Numbered from the stretch's first letter, positions 8,625 to 18,844 are shown. The stretch is 44,507 nt of DNA from CAG-1000 sp964545285 (GCA_964545285.1 CAZJEW010000006.1:1-44507); one strand, 5' to 3'. Numbers and translations are program-made. The notes: a model not told the origin generated them from the letters alone.

Positions 8625-11600
8625 ATTCTATAGATTTTAATGATTCGACCATCTTAATTTTCTTTAAAGAGAAGTAAGTAGCTATATCTACCAAAAGTGT
8701 AAAGATAAGAGTTATACCAACTGCATATAAATAACTGTCCCAAGATATAATCGGATCAAACATAGTAATATCTATTTCACAAGTTTTAATAATATAACCT
8801 GTTAATATTTTACCTATTCCCATTCCACACAATAATCCAATAATTGTAAGTATTGTATTTTCTCTGTTTATATAATTAAACACTTCGTAATCATAAAAAC
8901 CAAGTACTTTAATTGAAGCAAGTTCCCTTTTTCTTTCACTTATATTTACACTTGCCAAATTATAAAGAACAACAAATGCCAATAATCCTGCAGATACAAT
9001 TAACACAGCTGCAACTGATTTAAAATTATCCATCGTTGAATCAAATACACTTCTAGTCGAAGATAGAAATGTTAATGATGATACACTATCATACTCTTTC
9101 AAAATATTTGAAAATTCTATTTCTTCTTTGCTATTCATATCATCAGTTAATAATAGTAAAGTATTATAATTAGTTATTCCATATATATCTTTATTCATAT
9201 ATATATAATGCATTAAATAATTTTCAGTTATATTACCTACTTGAGCTTCATAGTCTTTGTCACATGAAATACTTAATGTATCATTTTCTTTTAAATCAAG
9301 TAAATTTGTTAGTTTTTCAGATACAATAACTTTGTCATTTAAAGAATACTTTTCTTTAGTTTTTCTATCTTGTAAAGATATAAAATTAGAAATATCACCA
9401 TATGGAACAATTAGTGTGATAGTCTGATCAGTGTCATAATTATTTAAATTTACTGTTTCCTTCCTTATAAGAAGGGTATCAGTAACACCTTCTAATTTTG
9501 CTATAGACTGAGAATCAGTAGTAATTTGTTCTATACTGCTATCATCATTAAATGTTACTTCAACTTGATATTTAAATATTTTTTCATATTGATTAGGAAC
9601 CATATTAGTAATACAATCTTGAAGTCCAAATCCTGCTATTATAAGTCCAGTACAACCTGCGATTCCTATAATTGTCATTAAAAATTTCTTTTTGTATCTA
9701 AAAACATTCCTAATAGTAACTTTCCTAGTAAAAGATAGTTTATTCCATATGAATTTAATTTTTTCAAGAAGAACTCTTTTACCAGCACTTGGAGATTTAG
9801 GTCTCATTAAATCAGCTGGTACTTCTTTTAATGATTTCCTTATGGCATAGTAAGTGGCAAATAAAATACACACTAGTGCTATTAAAGTGCCAATTAAAGC
9901 GTATTTCATATTAAATGATACAATTAAATCACCTAATGAATACATCATAGAATACATATTAAAAATAACTGTAGGAATGATTTTAAATCCAATGAACACA
10001 CCTATAATAGATCCAATTAATGTAGCAGTTAATGCATATAACAAATACTTAAACATAATAGATGAATCATTATATCCAAGAGATTTTAATGTACCTATTT
10101 CTCCTCTTTCTTCTTCAACCATTCTTGTCATAGTTGTTAGGCAAATAAGAATGGCAACCACAAAAAAGACTAATGGAAATACTTTTGCAACATTTCCTAT
10201 TCTCTCAGAATCAGATTTATATTGATTAAAGCCTATATTTGAATATAAATCAAGAACGTACCATTTAGGTTTTTCTAAATCATTTATTTCATTTTGAGCA
10301 TCATCAGTCTTATTTTGAGCATCACTTAGTTTTTCATCCATCTGTACTTTAGCATCTGCAAGTTCTTTCCTATAAGAATTTAATTTTTTCTTAGCACTAC
10401 TTATTTGATTCTCAGCATTTATAATTTCCTGTTCAGCACTACTAATTTGGCTACTTATAGAATTAATTGTAGAATTCATTTCTTTAATAGCATATTCAAT
10501 ATTATTCTTATTTGTATTTAATTCATTTAGAGTACTATTTAATTGATTTAATATAATAGTATTCTCTTCAACATTTATTCCAGATGAAATAAGATTTTCG
10601 TAATATTCAATATTTAACTTAACGCTACTAATATTTCCGTTTATTTCATTTAAGTTAGATTGATATGAACTAATATTGTTTTTAATTGTAGTAATATTAT
10701 TATTAGCTTCATTTTTTTTGGTTTCAAGCTCACTTTTAGCTGAATTCAATTCATTTTCACTTGATTTAATTTTTCTACTGGCACTATTTATTTTATTCTC
10801 TGCATCATTAATATCTTGTTCAGCTTTTAATTTTTCATTATTATACTCTTCAATCTTTTCATTCAAAGTATTTTGTGCTTCAGTTTTTTCTTCATTAAAT
10901 CTTCTTTCTTGAAGATAATTTGCTATTCCTTCTAAATCTGTAACACTATTATCAATAGTATCTTCATATTTATCACTAAATTTATCTACATTATCTACTA
11001 TATCAATATAACTTTCTGTATAATAATCAATATCAAAGTTGTTTACATTAGTATATAAATAAAAGGACAAAGTACCAGACAATAAATTAGTGCTACCTCT
11101 TTCTCTTGAAATATAAAGAGGGCTTCTAACAAATCCGACTATTGTAAGTTCATTGTTTTTTAAATAATTATCTTCACTTTCAATAGTTAATTTATCACCA
11201 ATTTTATAATCTTTAGTGTGAAAACCATAATCCAATACACATTCATTATCATTAGTAGGTAATTCTCCATCTACTAAAATTAATTTGTTCATATTAGAAT
11301 CTTCATTATATGATAGAACTTTTACAGCATATTCATTATCGATTTTTACAATGGCATCAAAACTATAAGATCCTTCAACATCGTATCCACTATCTTTTAA
11401 ATATGATATATCATCATCAGTTAGTCCCCAATCAGAAGTAACAAATATATCATAAAGATTAGTATTATCAAACAATTCGTTTGCGGTGTTTCTCATATCA
11501 GGAGAAGTGGCTTTAATTCCAGCAAAAAAGCCAACTCCAAGCAAAACTATTAATAGAATTGATATAAATCTATTAATTGTTTTTTTAATACTTAAAAAAC

Positions 11601-11628
11601 TTATTTTAGTAAGTGTCTTCACTACCAT
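8623..11628 (-). CDS. FtsX/MacB-type ABC transporter permease with extracellular coiled coil (copy 1)
   Basis: A 1001-residue membrane subunit working with the adjacent ATPase. An N-terminal membrane helix (about 19-40) leads to an extracellular domain with a long Asn/Lys/Glu-rich coiled coil (about 238-456), then the first FtsX core with membrane helices (from about 479, including the conserved MVEEERGEIGTLKSLGY cytoplasmic segment), a second extracellular domain, and a second helix bundle at the C-terminus (860-1000, with ERKRELASIKVLGF). This is the type VII, mechanotransmission class of ABC proteins, which often move no solute through the membrane but act on lipids, peptides or cell-wall enzymes. 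The start codon overlaps the ATPase stop by 7 bases. It is clearly homologous to the permease at 13518-16733; both end in MVESLKSIE or MIESLKSIE. Confidence 0.85.
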   Translation of the reverse strand: MVVKTLTKISFLSIKKTINRFISILLIVLLGVGFFAGIKATSPDMRNTANELFDNTNLYDIFVTSDWGLTDDDISYLKDSGYDVEGSYSFDAIVKIDNEYAVKVLSYNEDSNMNKLILVDGELPTNDNECVLDYGFHTKDYKIGDKLTIESEDNYLKNNELTIVGFVRSPLYISRERGSTNLLSGTLSFYLYTNVNNFDIDYYTESYIDIVDNVDKFSDKYEDTIDNSVTDLEGIANYLQERRFNEEKTEAQNTLNEKIEEYNNEKLKAEQDINDAENKINSASRKIKSSENELNSAKSELETKKNEANNNITTIKNNISSYQSNLNEINGNISSVKLNIEYYENLISSGINVEENTIILNQLNSTLNELNTNKNNIEYAIKEMNSTINSISSQISSAEQEIINAENQISSAKKKLNSYRKELADAKVQMDEKLSDAQNKTDDAQNEINDLEKPKWYVLDLYSNIGFNQYKSDSERIGNVAKVFPLVFFVVAILICLTTMTRMVEEERGEIGTLKSLGYNDSSIMFKYLLYALTATLIGSIIGVFIGFKIIPTVIFNMYSMMYSLGDLIVSFNMKYALIGTLIALVCILFATYYAIRKSLKEVPADLMRPKSPSAGKRVLLEKIKFIWNKLSFTRKVTIRNVFRYKKKFLMTIIGIAGCTGLIIAGFGLQDCITNMVPNQYEKIFKYQVEVTFNDDSSIEQITTDSQSIAKLEGVTDTLLIRKETVNLNNYDTDQTITLIVPYGDISNFISLQDRKTKEKYSLNDKVIVSEKLTNLLDLKENDTLSISCDKDYEAQVGNITENYLMHYIYMNKDIYGITNYNTLLLLTDDMNSKEEIEFSNILKEYDSVSSLTFLSSTRSVFDSTMDNFKSVAAVLIVSAGLLAFVVLYNLASVNISERKRELASIKVLGFYDYEVFNYINRENTILTIIGLLCGMGIGKILTGYIIKTCEIDITMFDPIISWDSYLYAVGITLIFTLLVDIATYFSLKKIKMVESLKSIE

Positions 11629-12323
11629 TCAATCCTTTCGATACTTTCTGGTTTTTTATTAATAATAATTTCTTCAACTCTTCCACTTTTAAATTTAATA
11701 ACTTTATCAGCCATCGGTGCTATAGCACTATTATGAGTAACAATAATAACTGTCATGTTTCTCTTTCTTGCGGTGTCTTGAAGTAACTTTAATATTTGTT
11801 TACCGGTTTTATAATCAAGAGCTCCAGTTGGTTCATCACATAATAATAATCCGGGATTTTTAGCAAGAGCTCTTGCTATAGCAACTCTTTGTTGTTCCCC
11901 ACCTGATAATTGCGATGGAAAATTCAGCATCCTATCTTCCAATCCTACACTTATTAACGTTTCTTTTGGAGATAATGATTTTTTACATATTTCAGTAGCA
12001 AGTTCAACATTTTCTATAGCAGTCAAATTTTGGATTAAATTATAAAACTGAAATACAAATCCTATTGTAGTTCTTCTATATTTTATTAAATCTCTTTTGT
12101 TATATTTAGTAATATTTTTGTTACCAACCATAATCGTTCCCTCAGTAGCTTTATCCATGCCACCAAGTATATTTAATAAAGTCGTTTTACCAGCGCCACT
12201 ATGACCTAGTATAACAACTAACTCTCCTTGATTAATTTCAAAATTCACATTATCAAGGGCAATAACCTTAATATCTCCTGATTTATAAACTTTAAAAACT
12301 TTTTTAAATTCAATATATGCCAT
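11622..12323 (-). CDS. ABC transporter ATP-binding protein, MacB/LolD type (copy 1)
   Basis: The 233-residue ATPase that energises the overlapping permease. Walker A is GHSGAGKTT, the Q-loop region is FVFQFYNLIQNLTAIENVE, the signature is LSGGEQQRVAIARAL, Walker B is LLLCDEPTGALD, and the H-loop is VTHN. The LSGGEQQR and DEPTGALD forms are typical of the LolD/MacB/FtsE group. The ATG follows GGAGG. The gene ends in ...EW followed by TAG, which overlaps the ATGGTAG start of the permease; the paralogous pair at 16.7 kb keeps the same junction, evidence that whole modules were duplicated. Confidence 0.93.
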   Translation of the reverse strand: MAYIEFKKVFKVYKSGDIKVIALDNVNFEINQGELVVILGHSGAGKTTLLNILGGMDKATEGTIMVGNKNITKYNKRDLIKYRRTTIGFVFQFYNLIQNLTAIENVELATEICKKSLSPKETLISVGLEDRMLNFPSQLSGGEQQRVAIARALAKNPGLLLCDEPTGALDYKTGKQILKLLQDTARKRNMTVIIVTHNSAIAPMADKVIKFKSGRVEEIIINKKPESIERIEW

Positions 12324-12344
12324 ATTTCCTCCAATATATTTTAT

Positions 12345-12353
12345 TATATAACA
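12345..12353 (-). promoter_or_regulatory. Extended -10 promoter for ABC module 1
   Basis: The minus strand reads TGTTATATA (overlapping TATAAT one step further) about 17 bases before the GGAGG of the ATPase gene, giving module 1 a promoter separate from module 2. Confidence 0.5.
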
Positions 12354-12381
12354 AAAGATAAGATATTTGTATGAAAAATAA

Positions 12382-12415
12382 TAAAAAGAGAATAGTTAAC
12401 ATTGTTAACTATTCT
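12382..12415 (-). terminator. Intrinsic terminator after the lipase-like gene
   Basis: A perfect 12-bp stem (12389-12400 with 12404-12415, AGAATAGTTAAC/GTTAACTATTCT) with a 3-base loop is followed on the minus strand by CTTTTTATT. It ends the module-2/lipase operon and separates it from module 1. Confidence 0.85.
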
Positions 12416-12445
12416 AAATATTGATAAATAAATGTTTTATTTGTT

Positions 12446-13510
12446 TTATTCTGACATTGCCTGTTTAAATTTTGGCGCTTCATAAGCAGTCATATTTAAT
12501 TTATCAAAAGTTAATGTTGCATTTCCACCTTCGAAACCTAATACATCTACATTATTCCAAAATTTTACTTGTGGATATGCTAAAGTATGAGAACCAATAA
12601 ATGTTTTGTATGTACTGGTAATAACAATAGCATTATTTTTTTCAAATGTTGTATTATATCCATCAATAGTTGGTTCATACTGGTATACAGATAGTTTTGG
12701 TACTAAATCAACTGTATCAACCATTCTTTGAACAGCAGTCTTTGAATAATCCATCTCTTCTGGTGCTATAATAGGACTTCCAATAGCAACAACATTTGTC
12801 ACGTTAAAATATCTATTGATAGCAGGTAATGCAGCTAATTGTTGAGCAACCATTCCCCCTAAACTAATTCCACTTATTATTAATGGAGTATTTTCTTCAC
12901 CTTTTAAATTATCATATATTGCATAGTAAGCATCATATAAATATTCGTTTGTTAATCCCATTCCGGATTGTAAATCTTCTAAAATCCCAGTTGCAGTTTC
13001 AATAGCGTTTCCATCACTATCGTATCCAGTGCCTTGACAGGCTGTTCCACATAAAAATACTATATTTGCTGTGGTACTCACACCATTTTGAACTATATGA
13101 GCATTTTTGATAATTATTATTGGTCCATTCTTTTGAAAATATGGATATAATGCTAGCTGAGCCATATCAGCAACATTTGTAAATGTATTTTGTCCATCAT
13201 TTACAATAAAATTTCCGTATATTTCTTTAATTCCTTTAATATAATTAATAGCATCATTTACATTAATAGTCGCTAAAGATGCAATTGATGCTTTAATAGC
13301 ATTTACCAAAGGTTCAATAGTATACCCATGCTTTAAAATGGCTTCTCCAATTTCTGCATAAGATGGTGTTCTACTCACAGTTGTATTATCACCTCCGCTA
13401 GGGTTTCCGTTCCCTCCATCATTAATGTTTGGGCTATCTTCACATCCATATGTAATAAACAAACCAAACATTATTACAACAAGCATTAAGACAATTTTTT
13501 TCTTTTTCAT
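12446..13510 (-). CDS. Lipase-like alpha/beta hydrolase lipoprotein
   Basis: A 354-residue exported protein: basic start, hydrophobic core, then ITYGC as a somewhat degenerate lipobox, followed by a Gly/Asn-rich linker. The mature part has the features of a class 3-like lipase fold: a nucleophile elbow SGISLGGMVAQQ near residue 217, TVDLVPKL near 263 (as in the D.VP element), and a candidate catalytic His in IGSHTLAY near 304. The substrate is unknown; a lipid ester or surface ester is plausible. It starts 8 bases after the stop of the module-2 permease and ends at a strong terminator, so it belongs to that transporter operon. Transporter and hydrolase may act together at the cell surface, which is inference. 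Confidence 0.72.
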   Translation of the reverse strand: MKKKKIVLMLVVIMFGLFITYGCEDSPNINDGGNGNPSGGDNTTVSRTPSYAEIGEAILKHGYTIEPLVNAIKASIASLATINVNDAINYIKGIKEIYGNFIVNDGQNTFTNVADMAQLALYPYFQKNGPIIIIKNAHIVQNGVSTTANIVFLCGTACQGTGYDSDGNAIETATGILEDLQSGMGLTNEYLYDAYYAIYDNLKGEENTPLIISGISLGGMVAQQLAALPAINRYFNVTNVVAIGSPIIAPEEMDYSKTAVQRMVDTVDLVPKLSVYQYEPTIDGYNTTFEKNNAIVITSTYKTFIGSHTLAYPQVKFWNNVDVLGFEGGNATLTFDKLNMTAYEAPKFKQAMSE

Positions 13511-13517
13511 ATCTTTC

Positions 13518-16500
13518 CTATTCTATTGACTTCAATGATTCAATCATGTCAATTTTTTTAATTTCTCTATTTGTAATAGTATTTACGATAGAAGAAAATA
13601 ATATAGTTATTATAATTGACAATATATAATTAGTAATGTTAAATTTTCTAATAAACATCATCTTATCAATTTCACATGTAGTTATAATTATATCAGTCAA
13701 ATAATAACCTAATACGCACCCTATTATAATACTTACAAATATTAAAATTAATGTTTCCTTTCCTATATATTTTTTTACTTCTGTTTTTCTAAATCCTAAT
13801 ACTTTAATGGTAGCTATTTCTCTTCTTCTTTCTGTAAGATTTATACTAGACAAATTATATAATACTACAACAGCAAGTAGTCCTGCAGATATTATAATAA
13901 TCATTATAATAGAATTAAGATTATTAAGTATCTCATTATAGGCCTGCTTTGAAGATGAAACAAATAACATACTCGAGAAATTGTTATTTACATTTAATTC
14001 TTTTGATAATAACGTATCATCCTGTGTAGTTTTACACTTTAATAATAACATATTATTACGTGAATTAAAAGAATAAATTTTAAAATATTCTTCTTTACTT
14101 ATATAAATATAATGATCCGTATAGTTCTCGCATATTTCGTCAATTGTAACTGTATACTCTTCTCCATTAATATCAGAAAAAGTAATGCTATCATTAATGT
14201 TTACATTCAACAATTGAGCAAGTTTACTACTAATAATAACTCCTCCCTGTGTAATCGTTAATGGTTCTTTTGTTTTATAATCAAATAAGTTTATAATGCT
14301 TTTTGCTTCAGTTGTATCATCAAAAGATATTAATGATACAGAATAAGTTTTATATTCACTTTTAACATCTACAAGTTCATAATGAGATAAAGCTACATAT
14401 TTAGTATTACTAAGATTTTTTATTCTTTCATACTCATTTTGTATAACATTTTTTTCAATATCATTCTTAAAAAACAATTGAACATCAACATCAAATATTT
14501 TTCCATATTGTGTAGGAATAATATCAGCAATAGATGATCTAATATTTAATCCTGAAATAATTAAGGCAGTACATCCAGCAACACCAACTATTGTCATTAT
14601 TAATCTTTTTTTATACATAAACAAATTTCTTATTGTTATTTTATTATTAAACTTTATATGATTCCAAATAAATGTTATTCTTTCTATTAATGTTTTCTTA
14701 CATACTTTTGGAGCAGCAGGTCTCATTAAAAGTGTTGGATTTTCTTTTAAGACCTTTTTAGATACAATATATGCTGTAAGAGTAGTAGATAATAATGAAA
14801 ATACTAACCCTAATATTGCATAAATTATATTAAAGCTCAATTTAATTGGTGGTAATTTATACATAAGAGAATATACTTTATAAATAGCCATCGGAATAAT
14901 TGTGAATCCTATTACAGAACCAATAACAAAGCCAATTAGCGTTGCAAAAGAAGAATATAAAATATACTTAATTATTATCTCTTTATTTTTATATCCAAGT
15001 GCTTTTAAAGTTCCTATTTGTGTTCTCTCTTCTTCAACCATTCTACTTATAGATGTTAATGTAATTAAAGCTGCTACAAGAAAGAAAATTATTGGAAATA
15101 TCTTACTCAAATTAGATACACTATCTATATCATCATTATACTGACTATATCCTGAATTATCAAATAATGAGAAGATGTTCCATTTACTATTCTTTAAAGA
15201 CGCTACTACTTCTCTAGCATCGTCAATTTCTTTTTGCTTCTCATCAAATTCTTTCAGAATTTTGTTTTTTTCTTCTTCTAATTCTTTTCTCTTTTCATTT
15301 AATAAGTTCTGATTAGAATCTAACTCTTCTTTTGCTTTGTTATTATTATTTTCAAGTTCGCTTTTAGCATTAATATATTGATTGTATTTAGATTCATATT
15401 CACTAGCTAATGCATTATATTGATTTTCAGCATTAGTAATATACTGTGGATATGTACCATCAGATTTATTTAATTGATTATTAATTACACTTAATTCATT
15501 TATTGCAGTTTCAAGTGCTTGTTCATAATCTAATAAGTTTTTCTCTTTTCTAGCAATACTTGCTTGTAAAACTTTAATTCTTAATTTTAAAGTTGTATTT
15601 TCTAGTTCTTTTTTTTCGGAAGCAATTTCTTCCTTTAAAGTTTTGATTTGTTTATTATATATTTCAATTTTTGTTTCAAGTGCTGTTTTTTTTAAGCTTA
15701 ATGTAATGTCACCACTAACTATCAGTGAATCATATTGCTCTTTTAATATATCAATTTGCTTTTTTGCTGTATCCAATTGAGTTTTATATTCATCTAATTT
15801 TGATTTTGCTTCAGCAAGATAATTGCTTATATCCTCTTCAGTTAATAATTGACTATAGCCATTATCGATTTTTTCTTGAGCATTATTAATTTTATCTAGA
15901 GCATCGTTATATTCTTTAAGTGCTTTACTATATTCCTCATCGTATTTAGTTTGCATTTCATTAATAATTTTTTCATTGTCATCAATAATGCTTTGTAATC
16001 TTTTATTAGATATTTCTTTAGCTATTACTTTAATTTCTTCTTTTTTGTCACTAATTAAATTTTTATACTTTTGATCAAAAATATTTAGATTTGTGTCTAA
16101 TTTTAAATAACCCAATGTATAATAATCATAATTGAAGTTATCACTATGTACATATATATAATAATTTACTTTACCACTTAATAAATTTGTTCTTCCTATA
16201 TCATTTGAAATATATAAAGGGGAGGTTACAACTCCAACTATAGTTACATCTTGATCGTTAAAAATACTATCATTAAGAATTATGTTATCTCCTATTCTAT
16301 AACCAGCGCCTAGCATTGAACTTTGAATCACACATTCATGTATATCATTGGGCAAATGCCCTTCAATCAATTCTAATTTGTTAATACTATTTTTTTCATT
16401 ATAACTATTTACTCTTAACACTTTTTGAGAGTCGTAATAATCAACTATAACATCTTTATAATATGCAGCTTCAGTTACCAAAATCCCTGGTACACGTTTT

Positions 16501-16733
16501 TTAAGTTCTTCTAATTCACTTTTTGTAAGACCTATATCAGATATTATTTTAATATCCATTAGATTAGTTCTATTTGTATAACTTGCTAAAGTATTCTTTA
16601 GTACTGGAGTTGAGCACTTCATACCAATAAAAAATCCACATCCTAATGCAATAATACACACCAAAGAAATGAATCTTTTAAATTCCTTCTTTATAGTTCG
16701 AATTGTTTCCTTTAACAAGGCATTTTTTACCAT
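13518..16733 (-). CDS. FtsX/MacB-type ABC transporter permease with extracellular coiled coil (copy 2)
   Basis: A 1071-residue paralogue of the permease at 8623-11628, with the same order of parts: N-terminal helix (about 19-38), extracellular domain, an even longer Lys/Glu-rich coiled coil (about 241-514), an FtsX core from about 544 with SRMVEEERTQIGTLKALGYK, a second extracellular domain, and C-terminal helices (930-1071) ending MIESLKSIE. The coiled coil is about 55 residues longer than in copy 1 and the extracellular parts have diverged, so the two systems may contact different partners. The start overlaps the ATPase stop by 7 bases, and the lipase-like gene follows after 7 bases. Confidence 0.85.
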   Translation of the reverse strand: MVKNALLKETIRTIKKEFKRFISLVCIIALGCGFFIGMKCSTPVLKNTLASYTNRTNLMDIKIISDIGLTKSELEELKKRVPGILVTEAAYYKDVIVDYYDSQKVLRVNSYNEKNSINKLELIEGHLPNDIHECVIQSSMLGAGYRIGDNIILNDSIFNDQDVTIVGVVTSPLYISNDIGRTNLLSGKVNYYIYVHSDNFNYDYYTLGYLKLDTNLNIFDQKYKNLISDKKEEIKVIAKEISNKRLQSIIDDNEKIINEMQTKYDEEYSKALKEYNDALDKINNAQEKIDNGYSQLLTEEDISNYLAEAKSKLDEYKTQLDTAKKQIDILKEQYDSLIVSGDITLSLKKTALETKIEIYNKQIKTLKEEIASEKKELENTTLKLRIKVLQASIARKEKNLLDYEQALETAINELSVINNQLNKSDGTYPQYITNAENQYNALASEYESKYNQYINAKSELENNNNKAKEELDSNQNLLNEKRKELEEEKNKILKEFDEKQKEIDDAREVVASLKNSKWNIFSLFDNSGYSQYNDDIDSVSNLSKIFPIIFFLVAALITLTSISRMVEEERTQIGTLKALGYKNKEIIIKYILYSSFATLIGFVIGSVIGFTIIPMAIYKVYSLMYKLPPIKLSFNIIYAILGLVFSLLSTTLTAYIVSKKVLKENPTLLMRPAAPKVCKKTLIERITFIWNHIKFNNKITIRNLFMYKKRLIMTIVGVAGCTALIISGLNIRSSIADIIPTQYGKIFDVDVQLFFKNDIEKNVIQNEYERIKNLSNTKYVALSHYELVDVKSEYKTYSVSLISFDDTTEAKSIINLFDYKTKEPLTITQGGVIISSKLAQLLNVNINDSITFSDINGEEYTVTIDEICENYTDHYIYISKEEYFKIYSFNSRNNMLLLKCKTTQDDTLLSKELNVNNNFSSMLFVSSSKQAYNEILNNLNSIIMIIIISAGLLAVVVLYNLSSINLTERRREIATIKVLGFRKTEVKKYIGKETLILIFVSIIIGCVLGYYLTDIIITTCEIDKMMFIRKFNITNYILSIIITILFSSIVNTITNREIKKIDMIESLKSIE

Positions 16734-17557
16734 TCTATTTCATCCACATTTTTAACATTATTATTAATTTCTATGTTGGTAATCATTCCACTTCTAAATG
16801 TAATTATTTTATCTGCCATTGCAGAAATAGCAGAATTATGTGTAATAATAATTGTTGTAATATTTTGACTCTTAGAAATTTCCTGTAATAATTTTAATAT
16901 TTGCTTACCTATTTTATAATCCAATGCTCCTGTAGGTTCGTCACAAAGTAACAATTTTGGCTTTTTTGCTATTGCTCTTGCAATTGACACTCTTTGTTGT
17001 TCGCCTCCAGAAAGTTGTGATGGAAAATTATTTGCTCTGTTTGTTAAACCAACTTTATCTAATATAGTTAATGGCTCAATTGGATTATCAGCTATTTCCG
17101 TTGATATTTCTACATTTTCTTTAGCATTTAAGTTTTGAATTAAATTATAAAATTGGAACACAAAACCAACATCTTTTCGTCTATATTCTGCCAACTCATC
17201 TTCATTATATTTTGATATTTCTTTTTTATCTACATATATTTTTCCAGAAGTGGGTTTATCCATTCCACCAAGTAAATTAAGAGCAGTTGACTTTCCAGCT
17301 CCAGAATCTCCTAATATAACAACAAATTCTCCTTTTTTAATACTAAAAGACACGTTCGATAAAGCAACAATATTTATTTCACCATTTATGTATTCTTTAC
17401 ATACCATGTCAAATTTTATATAATCGTTAAGACTAATACTAATAGGATTATCAAAAACTAAATTTTCAACATTGTTATTATTTTTATTATCTAAATCTTC
17501 AATAAAAACTTTTTCTTTGTTATCATTTAAAATTAGTTTTTCTATATTATTATCCAT
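16727..17557 (-). CDS. ABC transporter ATP-binding protein, MacB/LolD type (copy 2)
   Basis: A 276-residue ATPase paired with the overlapping permease. Walker A is GDSGAGKST, the signature LSGGEQQRVSIARAI, Walker B LLLCDEPTGALD, and the H-loop ITHN. It differs from copy 1 by a roughly 45-residue Asn/Asp-rich N-terminal extension before the ATPase fold, of unknown purpose. The ATG follows GAGGG at a 7-base spacing, so the extension appears to be translated. Promoter elements are visible upstream (17585-17613). Confidence 0.92.
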   Translation of the reverse strand: MDNNIEKLILNDNKEKVFIEDLDNKNNNNVENLVFDNPISISLNDYIKFDMVCKEYINGEINIVALSNVSFSIKKGEFVVILGDSGAGKSTALNLLGGMDKPTSGKIYVDKKEISKYNEDELAEYRRKDVGFVFQFYNLIQNLNAKENVEISTEIADNPIEPLTILDKVGLTNRANNFPSQLSGGEQQRVSIARAIAKKPKLLLCDEPTGALDYKIGKQILKLLQEISKSQNITTIIITHNSAISAMADKIITFRSGMITNIEINNNVKNVDEIEW

Positions 17558-17584
17558 AATGCTTCCCTCTTCTTTTATATAGAA

Positions 17585-17613
17585 AGTATATCACAATAAT
17601 AAAATGTTGTAAA
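17585..17613 (-). promoter_or_regulatory. Promoter of ABC module 2 and the lipase-like gene
   Basis: On the minus strand a TTTACA -35 box (17608-17613) and a TGATATACT extended -10 (17585-17593) are separated by 17 bases. The -35 box lies just beside the terminator stem of the upstream gene. Confidence 0.7.
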
Positions 17614-17647
17614 TTAAAACAATTAGAATACAGACTAATTGTTTTAA
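17614..17647 (-). terminator. Terminator after the LppM-like lipoprotein gene
   Basis: A perfect 13-bp stem (17614-17626 with 17635-17647) with an 8-base loop is followed on the minus strand by a moderately U-rich tract. It lies 24 bases past the stop of the lipoprotein gene. Confidence 0.65.
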
Positions 17648-17671
17648 CTTTTATACGATCCAAATAGTTAA

Positions 17672-18790
17672 TTATTTTTCATTTCTTTTATCATCAACAT
17701 TAAATTTATTATCTGAATTTTTTCTTAATTCATTTTCGTCTATTAGCTTAAATTTAGGATCCACTTGTTCACTTAACGGAACAATGTCTTTCTTTTTATT
17801 GTCACCAGTAATAGCTTCTTTTAATTTATCAAGCGTTGTAACATTAGAGTATGCATTAATATTACCATTAACATTTGATAATCTATCATTGATACCAGTT
17901 ATAGAAGATAATCTTTCTTGATCGACTTCTTTATGTTTAGATCTATATTTAATATCTCTATATTCACTTCTTTTTTCGTTTCTAAATTCTAGATCCAAAG
18001 ATTCTCTAACACTAACTTTATTGTATATATTTAATTTTTTATTTCTAGAAGAAATTAATATATAAGCAAATAATCCTATAATTATTAATGTAGAAAAAAT
18101 GATAATAAAGGACATATTTGGTTTATAAATATCAAATTCAATTACATTAACCTTTCCATATTCAAGCACCCAAATATAAGAACCATTACTTTTTTTTGTT
18201 GCATTATTTTTTCCTACTTTAAGTTTAGAATTCAATTCAAAAGTAGTATCTATTTCGCTATTATACAGAATACTATCTGATGTTGACATAGTACTCATTC
18301 TTTTAATATTACTTATATCATTATTATAATTAAAAGAGACAGTATTAACTATTGGTAAATATGAAGCAGCTTTATCGATATCAGTTAAATCAATAGTGAA
18401 ATAGGCACTATATTTATATACTAACAGCCTATTTTTCGATGTAAATAATTTATTCTCTTCAAATGTAGAAGTTGCATATTTAGAAAGCTCTATTGAATCT
18501 CCATTGTTAGCAGATAAAAAATTAATTCTTCCTAAAACTTTAGATATTTTATAACCAGTTTGACTACTTTCAGTGATTTTTTCAATAGTATAATTATTAT
18601 AAGAAAAGTTCTCATTGTCAATTTTTAGTACATCTATAGTACTTTCGTATTCACCATTGTCTACTAATAAATTATTCGTTAAAGTTACATTCCCTCTAGA
18701 ATCAATATCCATAACAATATTTGCTTTAGCACATCCACTTAATATAAATATAAATATAATAATTAATAATAATGATTTTATACTTTTCAT
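17672..18790 (-). CDS. LppM-like lipoprotein with C-terminal membrane helix
   Basis: A 372-residue protein. It starts with a lipoprotein signal (IFILSGC, Cys near residue 20) and continues with MDIDSRGNVTLTN, the pattern seen at the start of LppM-type domains. The extracellular domain runs to about 225, a membrane helix follows (FIIIFSTLIIIGLFAYILI, about 229-248), and the C-terminal 120 residues are charged, hydrophilic and predicted cytoplasmic. The domain name rests on pattern only. ATG follows GGAG, and an extended -10 lies just upstream. It appears monocistronic. Confidence 0.7.
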   Translation of the reverse strand: MKSIKSLLLIIIFIFILSGCAKANIVMDIDSRGNVTLTNNLLVDNGEYESTIDVLKIDNENFSYNNYTIEKITESSQTGYKISKVLGRINFLSANNGDSIELSKYATSTFEENKLFTSKNRLLVYKYSAYFTIDLTDIDKAASYLPIVNTVSFNYNNDISNIKRMSTMSTSDSILYNSEIDTTFELNSKLKVGKNNATKKSNGSYIWVLEYGKVNVIEFDIYKPNMSFIIIFSTLIIIGLFAYILISSRNKKLNIYNKVSVRESLDLEFRNEKRSEYRDIKYRSKHKEVDQERLSSITGINDRLSNVNGNINAYSNVTTLDKLKEAITGDNKKKDIVPLSEQVDPKFKLIDENELRKNSDNKFNVDDKRNEK

Positions 18791-18810
18791 ACGAACTCCT
18801 TATATTAGAA

Positions 18811-18819
18811 ATTATATCA
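18811..18819 (-). promoter_or_regulatory. Extended -10 promoter of the LppM-like gene
   Basis: The minus strand reads TGATATAAT 20 bases before the start codon. No clear -35 box is seen. Confidence 0.65.
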
Positions 18820-18844
18820 TAATATTTAAAAAACTTTAAGTATT

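Noticed and set aside
9854..10225. Plus-strand frames opposite the ABC permeases (also 10676-10912, 14902-15144)
   Set aside because: They are antisense shadows of clearly coding, motif-bearing genes and have no ribosome binding site.
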